Shown one piece after another: positions 23,408 through 33,029 of a DNA stretch of 59,264 bases. The stretch is from the NCBI GenBank assembly GCA_946415365.1, contig CAMKSE010000024.1, positions 1 to 59,264 on the forward strand, written 5' to 3'. The position numbers were made by a program, and so were the translations under genes. Below the pieces are notes generated by a model, which was given only the letters and a program-made list of their open reading frames with translations, was not told the origin of the DNA and ran no database searches. Position 1 is the first letter of the stretch, and each line of letters begins with the position of its first letter. This stretch comes from an uncultured Prevotellaceae bacterium. Lineage in GTDB: Bacteria > Bacteroidota > Bacteroidia > Bacteroidales > Bacteroidaceae.

Positions 23408-23767
23408 TTAGGCCATATTCTTTTTAGACGTCTTAATAGATGATACCAAAATACGGATAATAGAATCCAAATCCGTCTTCAGCGATGAATACAATTTTTC
23501 ATCCATATAACCTGCCCTATTAAGTACAACAAGCCAATAAGATGTTTCTGTAGCCTCCTTTAGAGCTATACTTAACTTACTTATAAAATCAGCCTTACTC
23601 TGAGCCTGCACACCCTCATGAATATTTGCACCAATACTTGTTCCACTACGAAACATCTGCTTAGAAATAATGTATTCGTTCTTTACTTCCATAAGATATT
23701 TATAGCATTTTGTCATTCTAATAGCAAAATCGATGCTTTTATCTAAAAGGATATTATCTTGAGTCAT
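23408..23767 (-). CDS. Four-helix-bundle protein (23S rRNA intervening-sequence type)
   Basis: 119 residues from the ATG at 23767 (MTQDNILLDKSIDFAIRM); two further codons are possible upstream. Typical family blocks are YIISKQMFRSGTSIGANIHE, SKADFISKLSIALKEATET and YWLVVLNRAGYM. Relatives are encoded inside 23S rRNA intervening sequences and as free-standing genes with unknown function. Here the gene is inserted between clc and fmt and is tightly bounded by inverted heptamer arrays, which hints at a small mobile cassette. Confidence 0.85.
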   Translation of the reverse strand: MTQDNILLDKSIDFAIRMTKCYKYLMEVKNEYIISKQMFRSGTSIGANIHEGVQAQSKADFISKLSIALKEATETSYWLVVLNRAGYMDEKLYSSLKTDLDSIIRILVSSIKTSKKNMA

Positions 23768-23778
23768 ACGCAATCACC

Positions 23779-23810
23779 ATTATCATTTATCATTCATCAT
23801 TTATCATTTA
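23779..23810 (-). repeat. AAATGAT heptamer array, right arm
   Basis: Its reverse complement reads TAAATGATAAATGATGAATG followed by ATAAATGATAAT, matching the left array at 23371-23403 with the units slightly rearranged. Confidence 0.7.
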
Positions 23811-23823
23811 GGCCGCAGGCCGC

Positions 23824-25629
23824 TTAGTCTTCACTCATATCCGCCACCATCTTGCGATACATCGTGTAGATGCGCTGACGGGAGATATAGCCCTTCAGGT
23901 GACTTTCCGCATCCAGCACTGGGAGCCAGTTGGCCCCTGTCCGGTCGAAGGAGTGCATTACATCCGCCATCGGCGTGGCATCGCTGAGCAGGGCCTTGGG
24001 CTCCGTCATCAACTGTGAGGCCGTGAAATGGTGATACAGTTCGATTCGGAACAACACATTGCGGATCTTCATGATATCAATCTCTCCCATCAGCATCCCA
24101 CCAGCATCAAGTACAGGGAGTACGGTAGAATGGCTGCGGCTGATCTTGTGAACAATCTGTCCCAGCTCCATATCAGGGGTCACAGAGAGATAATCCTTCT
24201 CAATCACCGAGTCGAGGTTCATCAGCGTCAGTACGGCGTGGTCGGTATGGTGCGTGATCAGTTTCCCCTGACGGGCCAGACGTGAGCCGTAGATACTATG
24301 AGGTTCAAAAATGATAATGGTCAGATAGGCGCACACACTGACGATCATCAGCGGCATGAACATCGAGTAGCCACCCGTCAGTTCCGCAATAAGGAAGACG
24401 CCCGTCAACGGAGCATGCATCACACCCGACATCACCCCAGCCATTCCCAACAGCGAGAAATTCTTCTCCGGGATATAGACACCTATCTGCTGGATATTCC
24501 AAAGTCGGGAGAAGAGAAAGCCCGTGAAGCAGCCTACGAACAACGAGGGCGCAAACGTACCGCCACAGCCCCCACCGCCGTTAGTCGCAGAAGTGGCTAT
24601 CACCTTCGTCAGCAGCACCAAGGCGATATAAGGTATCAACATCGACCCTTGTCCTGAGAACAGAGAGTTGTTGAGTATCATATCCCAGTCGGCCTCCGTC
24701 TGACCATTCAACAACAGGTTGATGCTACTGTATCCCTCACCGTAGAGAGCGGGAAAGAGGAAGATGAGCAGACTCAGCACCGTACCTCCGATGGCGAGCC
24801 GGATATAGGGATGCTCCTTGAATTTCGCAAACACATTCTCGCAACTGCCCATCATCCGGATGAAATAGAGGGAGATGAGTCCGCAGGTGATGCCCAGAAG
24901 CACACAAGCCGGTATACGCTGCACGGACCACTCACTGTCGAGATGGAACGTGAAAAGTGCTGCGTCGCCGCTGAAGATATAGATGAAACAAGTGGCCGTC
25001 ACACACGAGACGAGAATCGGCAGTAATGCCGACATCGTCATGTCGATCATCAGCACCTCAAGCGTAAATACCAGTCCGGCTATCGGAGCCTTGAAGATAC
25101 CCGCAATGGCACCAGCCGCACCACAGCCCACAAGTGTCATCAGCATCTTACGGTCCATGCGGAACAGCTTGCCGAGGTTCGAGCCGATGGCGGAACCCGT
25201 CAGAACGATAGGAGCCTCGGCTCCCACAGAACCACCAAAGCCGATGGTGATGGCCGAGGCGATGACCGACGACCAGCAGTTATGAGATTTTAATCGGGAC
25301 CTGTTCGACGAGATGGCATAGAGGATACGTGTAATGCCGTGTGAGATATTATCCTTGACGATATACCTGACGAAGAGTGATGTCAGGTAGATACCCACCA
25401 CAGGATAAACCAGATAGAGCCAGTTGGCACCAGTGCGATTGAAGTGACTGGTCAGCACATACACAATCTGATTAATAATCCAGTGAAGTACAAAAGCGGC
25501 TACGGCAGCAAAGAAGCCGACAATCAGCGCGAGGATGATCATGAACATCTTCTCGCTGACATGCTCCACCCGCCACTCATGCAGCCGTTGAAGCCATAAT
25601 GGTCGTCTATCTACAATCGCCGCCTCCAC
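23824..25629 (-). CDS. ClC-family chloride channel/antiporter with CBS domains
   Basis: 601 residues. About ten or more membrane segments cover 30-440 with the ClC selectivity motifs: GSVGAEAPIV (gating Glu in GAEAP) and GGTFAPSLFVG. A C-terminal CBS pair (about 460-595) probably senses adenine nucleotides. Whether it is a channel or a Cl-/H+ exchanger cannot be told. It lies 15 bases after tsaC in the colinear run. Confidence 0.92.
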   Translation of the reverse strand: MEAAIVDRRPLWLQRLHEWRVEHVSEKMFMIILALIVGFFAAVAAFVLHWIINQIVYVLTSHFNRTGANWLYLVYPVVGIYLTSLFVRYIVKDNISHGITRILYAISSNRSRLKSHNCWSSVIASAITIGFGGSVGAEAPIVLTGSAIGSNLGKLFRMDRKMLMTLVGCGAAGAIAGIFKAPIAGLVFTLEVLMIDMTMSALLPILVSCVTATCFIYIFSGDAALFTFHLDSEWSVQRIPACVLLGITCGLISLYFIRMMGSCENVFAKFKEHPYIRLAIGGTVLSLLIFLFPALYGEGYSSINLLLNGQTEADWDMILNNSLFSGQGSMLIPYIALVLLTKVIATSATNGGGGCGGTFAPSLFVGCFTGFLFSRLWNIQQIGVYIPEKNFSLLGMAGVMSGVMHAPLTGVFLIAELTGGYSMFMPLMIVSVCAYLTIIIFEPHSIYGSRLARQGKLITHHTDHAVLTLMNLDSVIEKDYLSVTPDMELGQIVHKISRSHSTVLPVLDAGGMLMGEIDIMKIRNVLFRIELYHHFTASQLMTEPKALLSDATPMADVMHSFDRTGANWLPVLDAESHLKGYISRQRIYTMYRKMVADMSED

Positions 25630-25644
25630 TATTCTCTAATCGTT

Positions 25645-26226
25645 TTACTTCCTGATAATCTCCACTTCCCCGTTCTCCCTCAGGCGGATGATGCTCGACG
25701 GGGTGTGTGGCTTGTGCTCCTGCCGACGGCTCCAGCATACGTAGTCCACAGCCTCAAGGATTCTCGGGTCTATGTCACAGTAGTTCTGTGCGGCCGGCTC
25801 TCCGCTGATATTGGCAGAGGTAGACACAATGGCCTTCTGAAAACGGTAGCAGAGTTCCTTCGAGAACGTCTCGTTAGTGATACGGATGCCCACACTGCCA
25901 TCCTCGGCAATCAGGTTCTCTGCGAGGTTTACGGCACCATCGAGTATCAGGGTCGTCGGTTTCACATCACCATCTTTCAGGCTGTCGATGAGTTGCCACG
26001 CCACCTCAGGCACAGAGCGGAAATACCGCTGCATACGGGCATCAGAGTCCACAAGACAAATCAATGCCTTCGAGTCGTCACGCTGCTTGATCTCATACAC
26101 CCGTTTCACGGCATCGGCGTTAGTGGCATCACAGCCTATACCCCACACGGTGTCAGTAGGATAGAGTATCACCCCACCCTTACGCATCGTCTCTACGGCA
26201 TTCCTGATATCTTCTTCCCTATTCAT
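25645..26226 (-). CDS. tsaC: Threonylcarbamoyl-AMP synthase (TsaC/Sua5/YrdC family)
   Basis: 193 residues with YPTDTVWGIGCDATN, KQRDDSKALICLV and STSANISGEPA, the YrdC-domain signatures. It makes threonylcarbamoyl-AMP for the t6A37 modification of ANN-decoding tRNAs. There is no extra Sua5 C-terminal domain, so it is the short TsaC form. The start overlaps the trxB stop by 4 bases. Confidence 0.92.
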   Translation of the reverse strand: MNREEDIRNAVETMRKGGVILYPTDTVWGIGCDATNADAVKRVYEIKQRDDSKALICLVDSDARMQRYFRSVPEVAWQLIDSLKDGDVKPTTLILDGAVNLAENLIAEDGSVGIRITNETFSKELCYRFQKAIVSTSANISGEPAAQNYCDIDPRILEAVDYVCWSRRQEHKPHTPSSIIRLRENGEVEIIRK

Positions 26227-27155
26227 TGCTCCAAAAGATAACGCTCAGCCAATATGGCAGCCTGACAACCAGAGCCGGCTGCGGAGATAGCCTGACGGAA
26301 CACGGGATCAGCACAGTCGCCTGCCACGAACACACCAGGTATCTTGGTCTCAGGCGTACCGTTTATCTTCTTCAGATATCCCACCTCGTCTGTCTCCAGC
26401 CACTCCTTGAAAATATCTGTATTGGGCTTATGGCCTATGGCAAGGAAGAAGCCGTCGATGGCGATATCGACCAATGTCTCGTCAGCCTCACCCTTACGCT
26501 TCACCAGATGAGCACCCTCCACACCATTCTCTCCGAAGAGTCCCAGTGTGTTGTGCTCAAAGAGTATCTCAATATTCTCACGCTCCATCACCCGCTGCTG
26601 CATCACCTTCGAGGCACGCAGATAGGGCTTGCGGACAATCAGGTACACTTTCTTGGCCAATCCCGACAGATAGAGCGCATCCTCACAGGCTGTATCACCG
26701 CCACCCACAACTGCCACCGTCTTCTTACGATAGAAGAAGCCGTCGCATGTGGCACAGGCCGAGACACCCATTCCGTTGTACTTACGCTCATCATCGAGCC
26801 CGAGGTATTTGGCGGAGGCGCCCGTAGCAATGATCACGGTATCGGCAGCAATCTCCGTACCGTCACCGGCTGTACAAATATAAGGAGCCTTCGAGAAGTC
26901 CACCTTCACGATCTCGCCGTCGCGGATATCAGTGCCAAAACGCTCTGCCTGTTCGCGAAGGTCCATCATCATCTGGTTACCATCCACTCCCTGTGGATAG
27001 CCTGGGAAGTTCTCCACCTCTGTGGTCTGTGTCAGCTGACCGCCAGGCTGCATGCCGCAATACTCAACAGGACTGAGATTCGCCCTCGAGGCATAAATGG
27101 CAGCCGTATAGCCCGCAGGGCCACTGCCTATAATTAAACATTTAGTCTTTTCCAT
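26223..27155 (-). CDS. trxB: Thioredoxin-disulfide reductase
   Basis: 310 residues. The FAD-binding GSGPAGYTAAIYASRA is at 10-25, the redox-active CATC at Cys134/Cys137, and the NADPH-binding GGGDTACEDA at 151-160. The C-terminal FAD segment is VFVAGDCADPVFRQ. It reduces thioredoxin with NADPH. Overlap with tsaC indicates one transcript. Confidence 0.95.
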   Translation of the reverse strand: MEKTKCLIIGSGPAGYTAAIYASRANLSPVEYCGMQPGGQLTQTTEVENFPGYPQGVDGNQMMMDLREQAERFGTDIRDGEIVKVDFSKAPYICTAGDGTEIAADTVIIATGASAKYLGLDDERKYNGMGVSACATCDGFFYRKKTVAVVGGGDTACEDALYLSGLAKKVYLIVRKPYLRASKVMQQRVMERENIEILFEHNTLGLFGENGVEGAHLVKRKGEADETLVDIAIDGFFLAIGHKPNTDIFKEWLETDEVGYLKKINGTPETKIPGVFVAGDCADPVFRQAISAAGSGCQAAILAERYLLEQ

Positions 27156-27194
27156 ATTATTTCTTTTTTAAATACTTATTCTCTTATAAAGACA

Positions 27195-29747
27195 TCAGAA
27201 CGTCGGATTGATGGTAAAACGGATGCCGTGCTTCGCGGCCGTGGGCAGATAATTGTAGTTGATGCGGTGGACGTACTCAATCTGTATGAGACTGAAGATA
27301 TTCTGCACACCAACGGCATACTCGAAATAGGGCCGACGGCTGTTCATGATGTAGCTGTTCGTGGGGAAGACCATCAGTCGTCTGCTCGACTGGTTCTCAA
27401 GCAGATAGGGATTGTTCTTATCCGAGAGCGTGCCCCAGAGGCCCTTGAACTCGAGGATCTCACGCCACTTAAGCTTGCGGAGCAGGGGGATGCGGTTGAA
27501 GATCTTACCACCCATCTCCCATGTGAACATCAGCGAGGCAAAACGGTCGTTGAGGAACTCGATATTGTTGATCATGTTGAACAGCTGCGGCACAACCACA
27601 TACGAGAGGTTGGCCTGAGGCATCGGCAACAGAGGCCATGGCACCTGGTTCCACTGCATCCCGAGGCGCAGTCGTGTGTCAATCTTACCCCAGCTCATGG
27701 GCAGCCACGTGCGACGGAACCACTCGAACTCAGTATAGTTGTAGGCATACTCACCGCCAAGCAGTCCTTGGTATCCGATGGTGTGCTGCAACTGTGCGTA
27801 CCACGCATCCTTATTTGTGGTACGGCGACGCTGCTTGGTGTTGATGAACTTCTCTTCAGGAGCGTAGCGGATACCGAAGGTCGACTCCGTGTATCGCATC
27901 TTATCGAGCGGCTCGGCTGTGGCGTCGACGGGCTGGAGAACGATGGACCCAATGGGATCGATGCGCTCGGTCTTCAGGTCGGCAGTAAAGCGCCAGTGCG
28001 TAGAGGTCTCGTATTCGTAGGCCAGCCGCTGGCTGTTATACATGAACATCTTGTCGATGTCGTGAACCTTGAACGAGGCGAACACATTGTCCTTGTCGTT
28101 GACGGCGTACTTGTCGCTTGGCAGGGCCACGTCGCGCTTCGAGGAGAAGATGATGTTGTTGACGGGGAACTCCTGTGGCAGATAATGCTTCGGCGTGATC
28201 GAATACGTCAACTCGACATTATAGTATTTCTCGTGCTTCTTTGTACCATAGGCAGCATAACCTTTGAAGAACAGATGAGGGTTAAGATTGGCTGTCGTCT
28301 GTCCTCCAAGACGGAAACGGAGTCCGTCATAGAAATTCTGCGAGATAGCGGTGTTGATAGGTCCCACGTCAAACTTGCTGGGTTTTTCGCGAGAGCCTGT
28401 CTCGAGATAGTTCTCTACGAGGGCCTTGAGCACAAAGATGACGTACTTGAAGCCTTTGAGCTGCTCTAGGTGAGTCAGGAAACCAGACATCCCCTGCTCA
28501 CTCTTGGTAAACTCCACCTGACGGTGCTCCTGCCAGAAGGCCTCACTACGGTTGTCGGAGCCAGGCTCCACCTGCAGCGGGTTTTTCTTCTTAAAGCGTT
28601 TATCGTCTATCGGATCGAACGAGAAGTCAGTCTTACGGGTCGTACGCGTCACCACACCCTTCTGGATGAAGTCGGTGAGCATGAGCTCCACGACCATATC
28701 ATCGATGGTGAGCAGCCACTCGCCGTTGTCCTGCATCGAGAACTCCTGCATACATTGCATCGACTCCACCCAGTTCACGTCGCTCGAACGGGGGATGTAC
28801 AGCTCACAGCGCTTCACCTGATAATGATAGGTCGTGTCAGCAATGATGTATATCTGCCCACGGAAACCGAAGTCCTGCTGGTTATTAGGCAGGAAATCGA
28901 GCTGGATGCAGCGGTCGGCACCCACATAGACGGTGTCGGTGATGTAAAAGCGGTAGAACTGAATGGCATCGCGACCGATGGGCGAACTGAACTTATGGCG
29001 CATCAGCAGGATATAATCATCGTAGATATCAACGTCGGCGAACGTCTCGCGCATCACCGTCGTCAGGATCTCACCCGTCTGGAACAGATCGTTCACACCA
29101 CTCGACTTCGTACCTTTCACGATCGTGCGCTCGGCCTTGGGGTCCTTACGCCAGAGTTGTTCGGTCACCATCTCGTCAACCGTCAGCGGCAGCACCATCT
29201 TATCGGTATACTGGCTGGTATCCACTTGCTCGCGCAACCACGGGTATCGCTTGAAGAAGCCTTTCTCCAGCGTCTCAGGCTTCAGGTCGTTCAGGCCGAG
29301 GGCTATCTTCTGATAGCTCTGGTAGCGATAGTAGTCGTGACGCTTCAGGTCGGCCTTCTTCTTGTTGGCTATCACCTTACGCATCAGCTCTACGGCAGGA
29401 TTATCCTTGCGGCGGTAACGGGAGTTCTTCTTCGACTTGACGGTGACCTCGCTGAGGGTGCGATTGTCGGAGGCTAGACGAATCGTGATATGAGCCGGCG
29501 TCTGAGGATTCACATTGATCACCTGTTCACGATAGCCCACCGAACTGATAGTGAGTCGCCAACCATTGTGACGCTCTATGCGGAAACGGCCCTGACCGTC
29601 GGCAATGGCCGACACACGGTTTCCTTTGTACTGGATGGTCGCATAGGGCACGGGACCTCCATCCGATTCGTCGACGACCACGCCGGAAATCTGAGCCAAC
29701 GCCAACAGAGGCGCCATCAACAGAACAAGAAGGAGGACCTTTCTCAT
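27195..29747 (-). CDS. DUF5686 outer-membrane protein with carboxypeptidase-regulatory-like domain
   Basis: 850 residues from the ATG at 29747 (MRKVLLLVLLMAPLLALAQ); the frame runs further upstream only inside prfC. After the signal peptide comes a CarboxypepD_reg-like beta domain (about 20-105: GVVVDESDGGPVPYATIQYK). The DUF5686 region follows, with a C-terminal beta-barrel-like half rich in alternating aromatic strands (EYVHRINYNYLP) and a final Phe (INPTF). Predicted location is the outer membrane; the function of the family is not established. It starts 4 bases after prfC. Confidence 0.85.
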   Translation of the reverse strand: MRKVLLLVLLMAPLLALAQISGVVVDESDGGPVPYATIQYKGNRVSAIADGQGRFRIERHNGWRLTISSVGYREQVINVNPQTPAHITIRLASDNRTLSEVTVKSKKNSRYRRKDNPAVELMRKVIANKKKADLKRHDYYRYQSYQKIALGLNDLKPETLEKGFFKRYPWLREQVDTSQYTDKMVLPLTVDEMVTEQLWRKDPKAERTIVKGTKSSGVNDLFQTGEILTTVMRETFADVDIYDDYILLMRHKFSSPIGRDAIQFYRFYITDTVYVGADRCIQLDFLPNNQQDFGFRGQIYIIADTTYHYQVKRCELYIPRSSDVNWVESMQCMQEFSMQDNGEWLLTIDDMVVELMLTDFIQKGVVTRTTRKTDFSFDPIDDKRFKKKNPLQVEPGSDNRSEAFWQEHRQVEFTKSEQGMSGFLTHLEQLKGFKYVIFVLKALVENYLETGSREKPSKFDVGPINTAISQNFYDGLRFRLGGQTTANLNPHLFFKGYAAYGTKKHEKYYNVELTYSITPKHYLPQEFPVNNIIFSSKRDVALPSDKYAVNDKDNVFASFKVHDIDKMFMYNSQRLAYEYETSTHWRFTADLKTERIDPIGSIVLQPVDATAEPLDKMRYTESTFGIRYAPEEKFINTKQRRRTTNKDAWYAQLQHTIGYQGLLGGEYAYNYTEFEWFRRTWLPMSWGKIDTRLRLGMQWNQVPWPLLPMPQANLSYVVVPQLFNMINNIEFLNDRFASLMFTWEMGGKIFNRIPLLRKLKWREILEFKGLWGTLSDKNNPYLLENQSSRRLMVFPTNSYIMNSRRPYFEYAVGVQNIFSLIQIEYVHRINYNYLPTAAKHGIRFTINPTF

Positions 29748-29751
29748 ACGC

Positions 29752-31341
29752 TTAGAACTCGCTTGTGAAATGGAACTTGATATGCTTGAAGTCCTCCTGC
29801 GCCATCGACAGCACATAGCCAGAGTCGGCCAGGAACACATCGCGACCCTCCTTGTCCTTCGCCATATACTGGTACTTGCGCTTCTTGAAGTTCTCCAACT
29901 CCTGATCATCGTCGCTCTCTATCCAACAGGCCTTGTACAGATGTACAGGCTCCCAGCGGCACTTTGCGTTATACTCGTTCTCCAGACGATATTGTATCAC
30001 CTCAAACTGTAACTGGCCTACGGTGCCGATGATCTTGCGGTTGTTGAACTGGTTGACGAACAACTGTGCCACACCCTCGTCCATCAGCTGGTCGATGCCC
30101 TTCTGAAGCTGCTTCGACTTCATCGGGTCGTCATTCTCGATATACTTGAACAGTTCCGGCGAGAATGAAGGCAGGCCCCTGAAGTGCAACTGCTCACCCT
30201 CTGTCAGCGTGTCACCTATCTTGAAGATACCGCCCGTATCTGGCAGGCCTACGATATCCCCTGGCCACGCCTCATCGATGGTACTCTTGCGCTGGGCCAT
30301 GAACTGTGTGGGCGAGGTGAAGCGCATCGTCTTCCCCTGACGCACATGGAGATATGGCTGGTTACGACGGAACTGACCGCTGCACACCTTACAGAAGGCG
30401 ATACACGAGCGGTGGTTGGGATCGATATTCGCGGTAATCTTGAAGATGAAGCCAGTGAACTTGGGTTCCTCCGGCTGTACGTCGCGCTCTTCAGCCTTCG
30501 TCGGACGGGGCGATGGCGCAATCTCCACAAAGCAGTTCAACAGTTCCTGCACACCGAAGTTGTTCAGTGCCGAGCCGAAGAACACCGGAGCGACCTCTGC
30601 CGCACGATAGCTCTCAACGTCGAACTCAGGATAGACGCCATCCACCAGTTCCAGGTCCTCACGCAGTTTGGCGGCATTGTCCTCACCCACCCTGCTGTCG
30701 AGTTCCTCGCTGTCGATGTCTACCTCCACCTTGTCCGTCACACGCTGTTTGTCGGGGGTGAAGAGGTCGAGTTTCTGCTCGTAGATATTATACACGCCCT
30801 TGAACTTCGCACCCTGGTTGATGGGCCACGACAGCGGTCTCACCTTGATCTCCAGTTCCTGTTCCAGTTCGTCGAGCAGGTCGAAGGGATCACGTCCCTC
30901 ACGGTCCATCTTGTTGATGAAGATGATGACGGGCGTCTTCCTCATACGGCAGACGGTCATCAGCTTTCTCGTCTGCGTCTCCACACCCTTCGCGCCGTCC
31001 ACCACAATGATGGCAGAGTCAACGGCTGTCAGCGTACGGAAAGTATCCTCGGCGAAGTCCTGGTGACCAGGCGTGTCGAGGATGTTCACCTTATATTCTA
31101 TGTCTGAGTCTTCGGGCTGGTAGTCGAACTCCATCACCGATGTCGACACCGAGATACCACGCTGCTTCTCTATGTCCATCCAGTCCGAAGTGGCGGTTTT
31201 CTTGATCTTATTGTTCTTCACGGCACCAGCCACCTGTATCTGTCCTCCGAACAGCAGGAATTTCTCCGTCAGCGTGGTCTTACCGGCATCCGGGTGCGAG
31301 ATAATCGCAAATGTCCGCCTTCTGTCTATTTCTTGTTGCAT
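29752..31341 (-). CDS. prfC: Peptide chain release factor 3
   Basis: 529 residues. The GTPase domain has SHPDAGKTTLTEK near residue 17, DTPGHQDF and NKMD. It is followed by domains II and III typical of RF3 (KKTATSDWMDIEKQRGISV early on distinguishes it from EF-G). It recycles RF1 and RF2 after termination. Repeat copy 1 (31377-31482) lies directly upstream. Confidence 0.95.
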   Translation of the reverse strand: MQQEIDRRRTFAIISHPDAGKTTLTEKFLLFGGQIQVAGAVKNNKIKKTATSDWMDIEKQRGISVSTSVMEFDYQPEDSDIEYKVNILDTPGHQDFAEDTFRTLTAVDSAIIVVDGAKGVETQTRKLMTVCRMRKTPVIIFINKMDREGRDPFDLLDELEQELEIKVRPLSWPINQGAKFKGVYNIYEQKLDLFTPDKQRVTDKVEVDIDSEELDSRVGEDNAAKLREDLELVDGVYPEFDVESYRAAEVAPVFFGSALNNFGVQELLNCFVEIAPSPRPTKAEERDVQPEEPKFTGFIFKITANIDPNHRSCIAFCKVCSGQFRRNQPYLHVRQGKTMRFTSPTQFMAQRKSTIDEAWPGDIVGLPDTGGIFKIGDTLTEGEQLHFRGLPSFSPELFKYIENDDPMKSKQLQKGIDQLMDEGVAQLFVNQFNNRKIIGTVGQLQFEVIQYRLENEYNAKCRWEPVHLYKACWIESDDDQELENFKKRKYQYMAKDKEGRDVFLADSGYVLSMAQEDFKHIKFHFTSEF

Positions 31342-31376
31342 CTTTCTGTTCTTTACGACAATTTGGTTTTATTTCT

Positions 31377-31482
31377 AACGACAACCAAAACAACTAAGAC
31401 AACTTTTCTGAGCCTGTCTGACTCCGCAGACGGCAGTTACCGTCGTAGGCAAAGAGTTGTCTAAGTTGTCATCGTTGTCGTT
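31377..31482. repeat. Palindromic element copy 1, between rmlD and prfC
   Basis: The outer arms AACGACAAC and GTTGTCGTT, with AGACAACTT and AGTTGTCT inside, enclose a conserved centre CGCAGACGGCAGTTACCGTC followed by GTAGGCAAA. A second copy flanks rmlD on the other side at 32369-32466. Confidence 0.75.
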
Positions 31483-31490
31483 ATTAATCA

Positions 31491-32351
31491 TCATTGTTGT
31501 GCCATTAAAACTCCTATACACTCGGCGAGACTTTCCTCCCAGTAGGGAATCTCGAGGCTGTAGGTCTGTTTGATTTTGGTTTTATCGAGCACCGAGTAGT
31601 GCGGACGGTTGGCGGGTGTAGGATACTCCTCTGTGTGGAGCGGACGCACATGACAGGTGGTGATGCCTGCAATACGGTGGATGGCCTTCGTGAAGTCATA
31701 CCACGATATAACGCCCTCATTACTAAAGTGATAGATTCCCGGCTTCACGCCTTGGTTGATGGCTTCGAAGATAGCCACGGCGAGGTCACGGGCGTAGGTC
31801 GGCGTACCGATCTGGTCGAAGATCACGCCCAGTTCCGGCTTCTCATTACCCAGACGGATCATCGTCTTTACGAAGTTGTTGCCAAACGTAGAGTACAACC
31901 AGGCCGTGCGGATGATCATCGTGTTCTCACACCCCTTCATCACGCTCTCCTCACCTTCGAGTTTCGTCGAGCCGTAGACGCTGTTCGGACAGACGGGGTC
32001 CGTCTCCACATAGGGTTTGTACTTCGTTCCGTCGAACACATAATCCGTCGACACCTGTATCATCCAACCGCCACGGTCACCGACAGCCTTTGCCAGATAC
32101 CCCGGGGCTGTAGCGTTGAGCAGTCGTGCCAGTTCCTCGTTGGCCTCGGCCTTGTCCACTGCGGTATAAGCAGCACAGTTCACGATGCCGTCAATCTCAT
32201 TCTCACTGACGAACGCCTCGACAGCCTGCTGGTCGGTGATGTCCAACTCAGCCACGTCCGTATTAAAATAGGTATGCTGGGGATTCACCTTCTCCAGCAG
32301 CTGCATCTCGTTTCCCAATTGGCCATTACAGCCCGTAATCAATATCTTCAT
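31491..32351 (-). CDS. rmlD: dTDP-4-dehydrorhamnose reductase
   Basis: 286 residues, short-chain dehydrogenase fold: ITGCNGQLGNEM NAD(P)-binding loop at 5-16, NCAAYTAVDKAE, STDYVFDGTKY, and the catalytic YGSTK (Tyr and Lys). It makes dTDP-L-rhamnose. It is separated from rmlA and bracketed by two copies of the same palindromic element, which suggests past rearrangement or insertion. Confidence 0.93.
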   Translation of the reverse strand: MKILITGCNGQLGNEMQLLEKVNPQHTYFNTDVAELDITDQQAVEAFVSENEIDGIVNCAAYTAVDKAEANEELARLLNATAPGYLAKAVGDRGGWMIQVSTDYVFDGTKYKPYVETDPVCPNSVYGSTKLEGEESVMKGCENTMIIRTAWLYSTFGNNFVKTMIRLGNEKPELGVIFDQIGTPTYARDLAVAIFEAINQGVKPGIYHFSNEGVISWYDFTKAIHRIAGITTCHVRPLHTEEYPTPANRPHYSVLDKTKIKQTYSLEIPYWEESLAECIGVLMAQQ

Positions 32352-32368
32352 ACAACAAATTATTACTT

Positions 32369-32466
32369 ACGACAACTTAAACAACTTAGACAACTATTTT
32401 GATTTCGTCCCGCAGACGGCAGTTGCCGTCGTAGGCAAAAGTTGTCTGAGTTGTCAAAGTTGTCGT
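32369..32466. repeat. Palindromic element copy 2, upstream of rmlD
   Basis: Same order of blocks as copy 1: ACGACAACTTAAACAACTTA, centre CGCAGACGGCAGTTGCCGTC, GTAGGCAAAAGTTGTC, ending GTTGTCGTT. Capable of forming a long imperfect hairpin. Confidence 0.75.
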
Positions 32467-32479
32467 TATTATAATCATA

Positions 32480-33025
32480 CTATTCAAATTTCAAGCCTTC
32501 TTCTTTGTCTTTCTTATAATAATCACTAAGCATGCCGATGAAGGTCGAAATCTCCTTCACGGCGTGGGCGGTATCAGGCGTGATATCCTTCTTCTGCAGA
32601 CGCAACAACATCACACCGTAGAGCGAGTTAAAACACGTCTCGATCTCGTTTTCCTCCTTGTTGGCACCACGATTACGCAGTTCCACGATAAACGGCAGCA
32701 CCTTATAGTACTCCGCATTGTAGAACGGGAACTTCGTCGAGGCCAGCAGCTGGTCGTGCAGATCCGTGAGCGTCTGCATCGTCACCTTGTTGATCTGCAG
32801 GTGTCCCTGTTCGCGACAGCCCTCCTGGTTCATCATCCTGATGAGGTTCCCGAACCAGTCAACCTCCTCTTCCTTCTGTTCCTCTGTATAATCGAAGCGT
32901 TCCACATACTCCCGTCTTATTCTCGACAGCGAGCAGTCGAACGCCCTTATCGTATCCTCCACCTGCCACATATACAGCAGGTATTCGGCAATATTCTTCT
33001 TCCTTAATTCCTGTGCTACAAACAT
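32480..33025 (-). CDS. DUF4924-family protein
   Basis: 181 residues, helical and cytoplasmic, beginning MFVAQELRKKNIAEYLLYMW, with REQGHLQINK and the C-terminal STFIGMLSDYYKKDKE. It matches my recollection of DUF4924, a Bacteroidetes-only family without a known role. It is preceded by a 4 x 11-base tandem repeat and followed by palindromic element copy 2. Confidence 0.75.
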   Translation of the reverse strand: MFVAQELRKKNIAEYLLYMWQVEDTIRAFDCSLSRIRREYVERFDYTEEQKEEEVDWFGNLIRMMNQEGCREQGHLQINKVTMQTLTDLHDQLLASTKFPFYNAEYYKVLPFIVELRNRGANKEENEIETCFNSLYGVMLLRLQKKDITPDTAHAVKEISTFIGMLSDYYKKDKEEGLKFE

Positions 33026-33029
33026 TCGT

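Noticed and set aside
23408..23773. Intervening sequence inside a 23S rRNA gene
   Set aside because: Flanking DNA encodes clc and fmt, with no rRNA sequence present.
26226..29477. Long plus-strand frames (303, 413 and 335 codons) opposite trxB and the DUF5686 gene
   Set aside because: They are antisense shadows of well-supported genes, have no family motifs, no promoter box and no start context.
29748..29909. N-terminal extension of the DUF5686 protein into prfC
   Set aside because: The extension is Arg/Ser-rich shadow sequence, and the signal peptide starts at the ATG at 29747.
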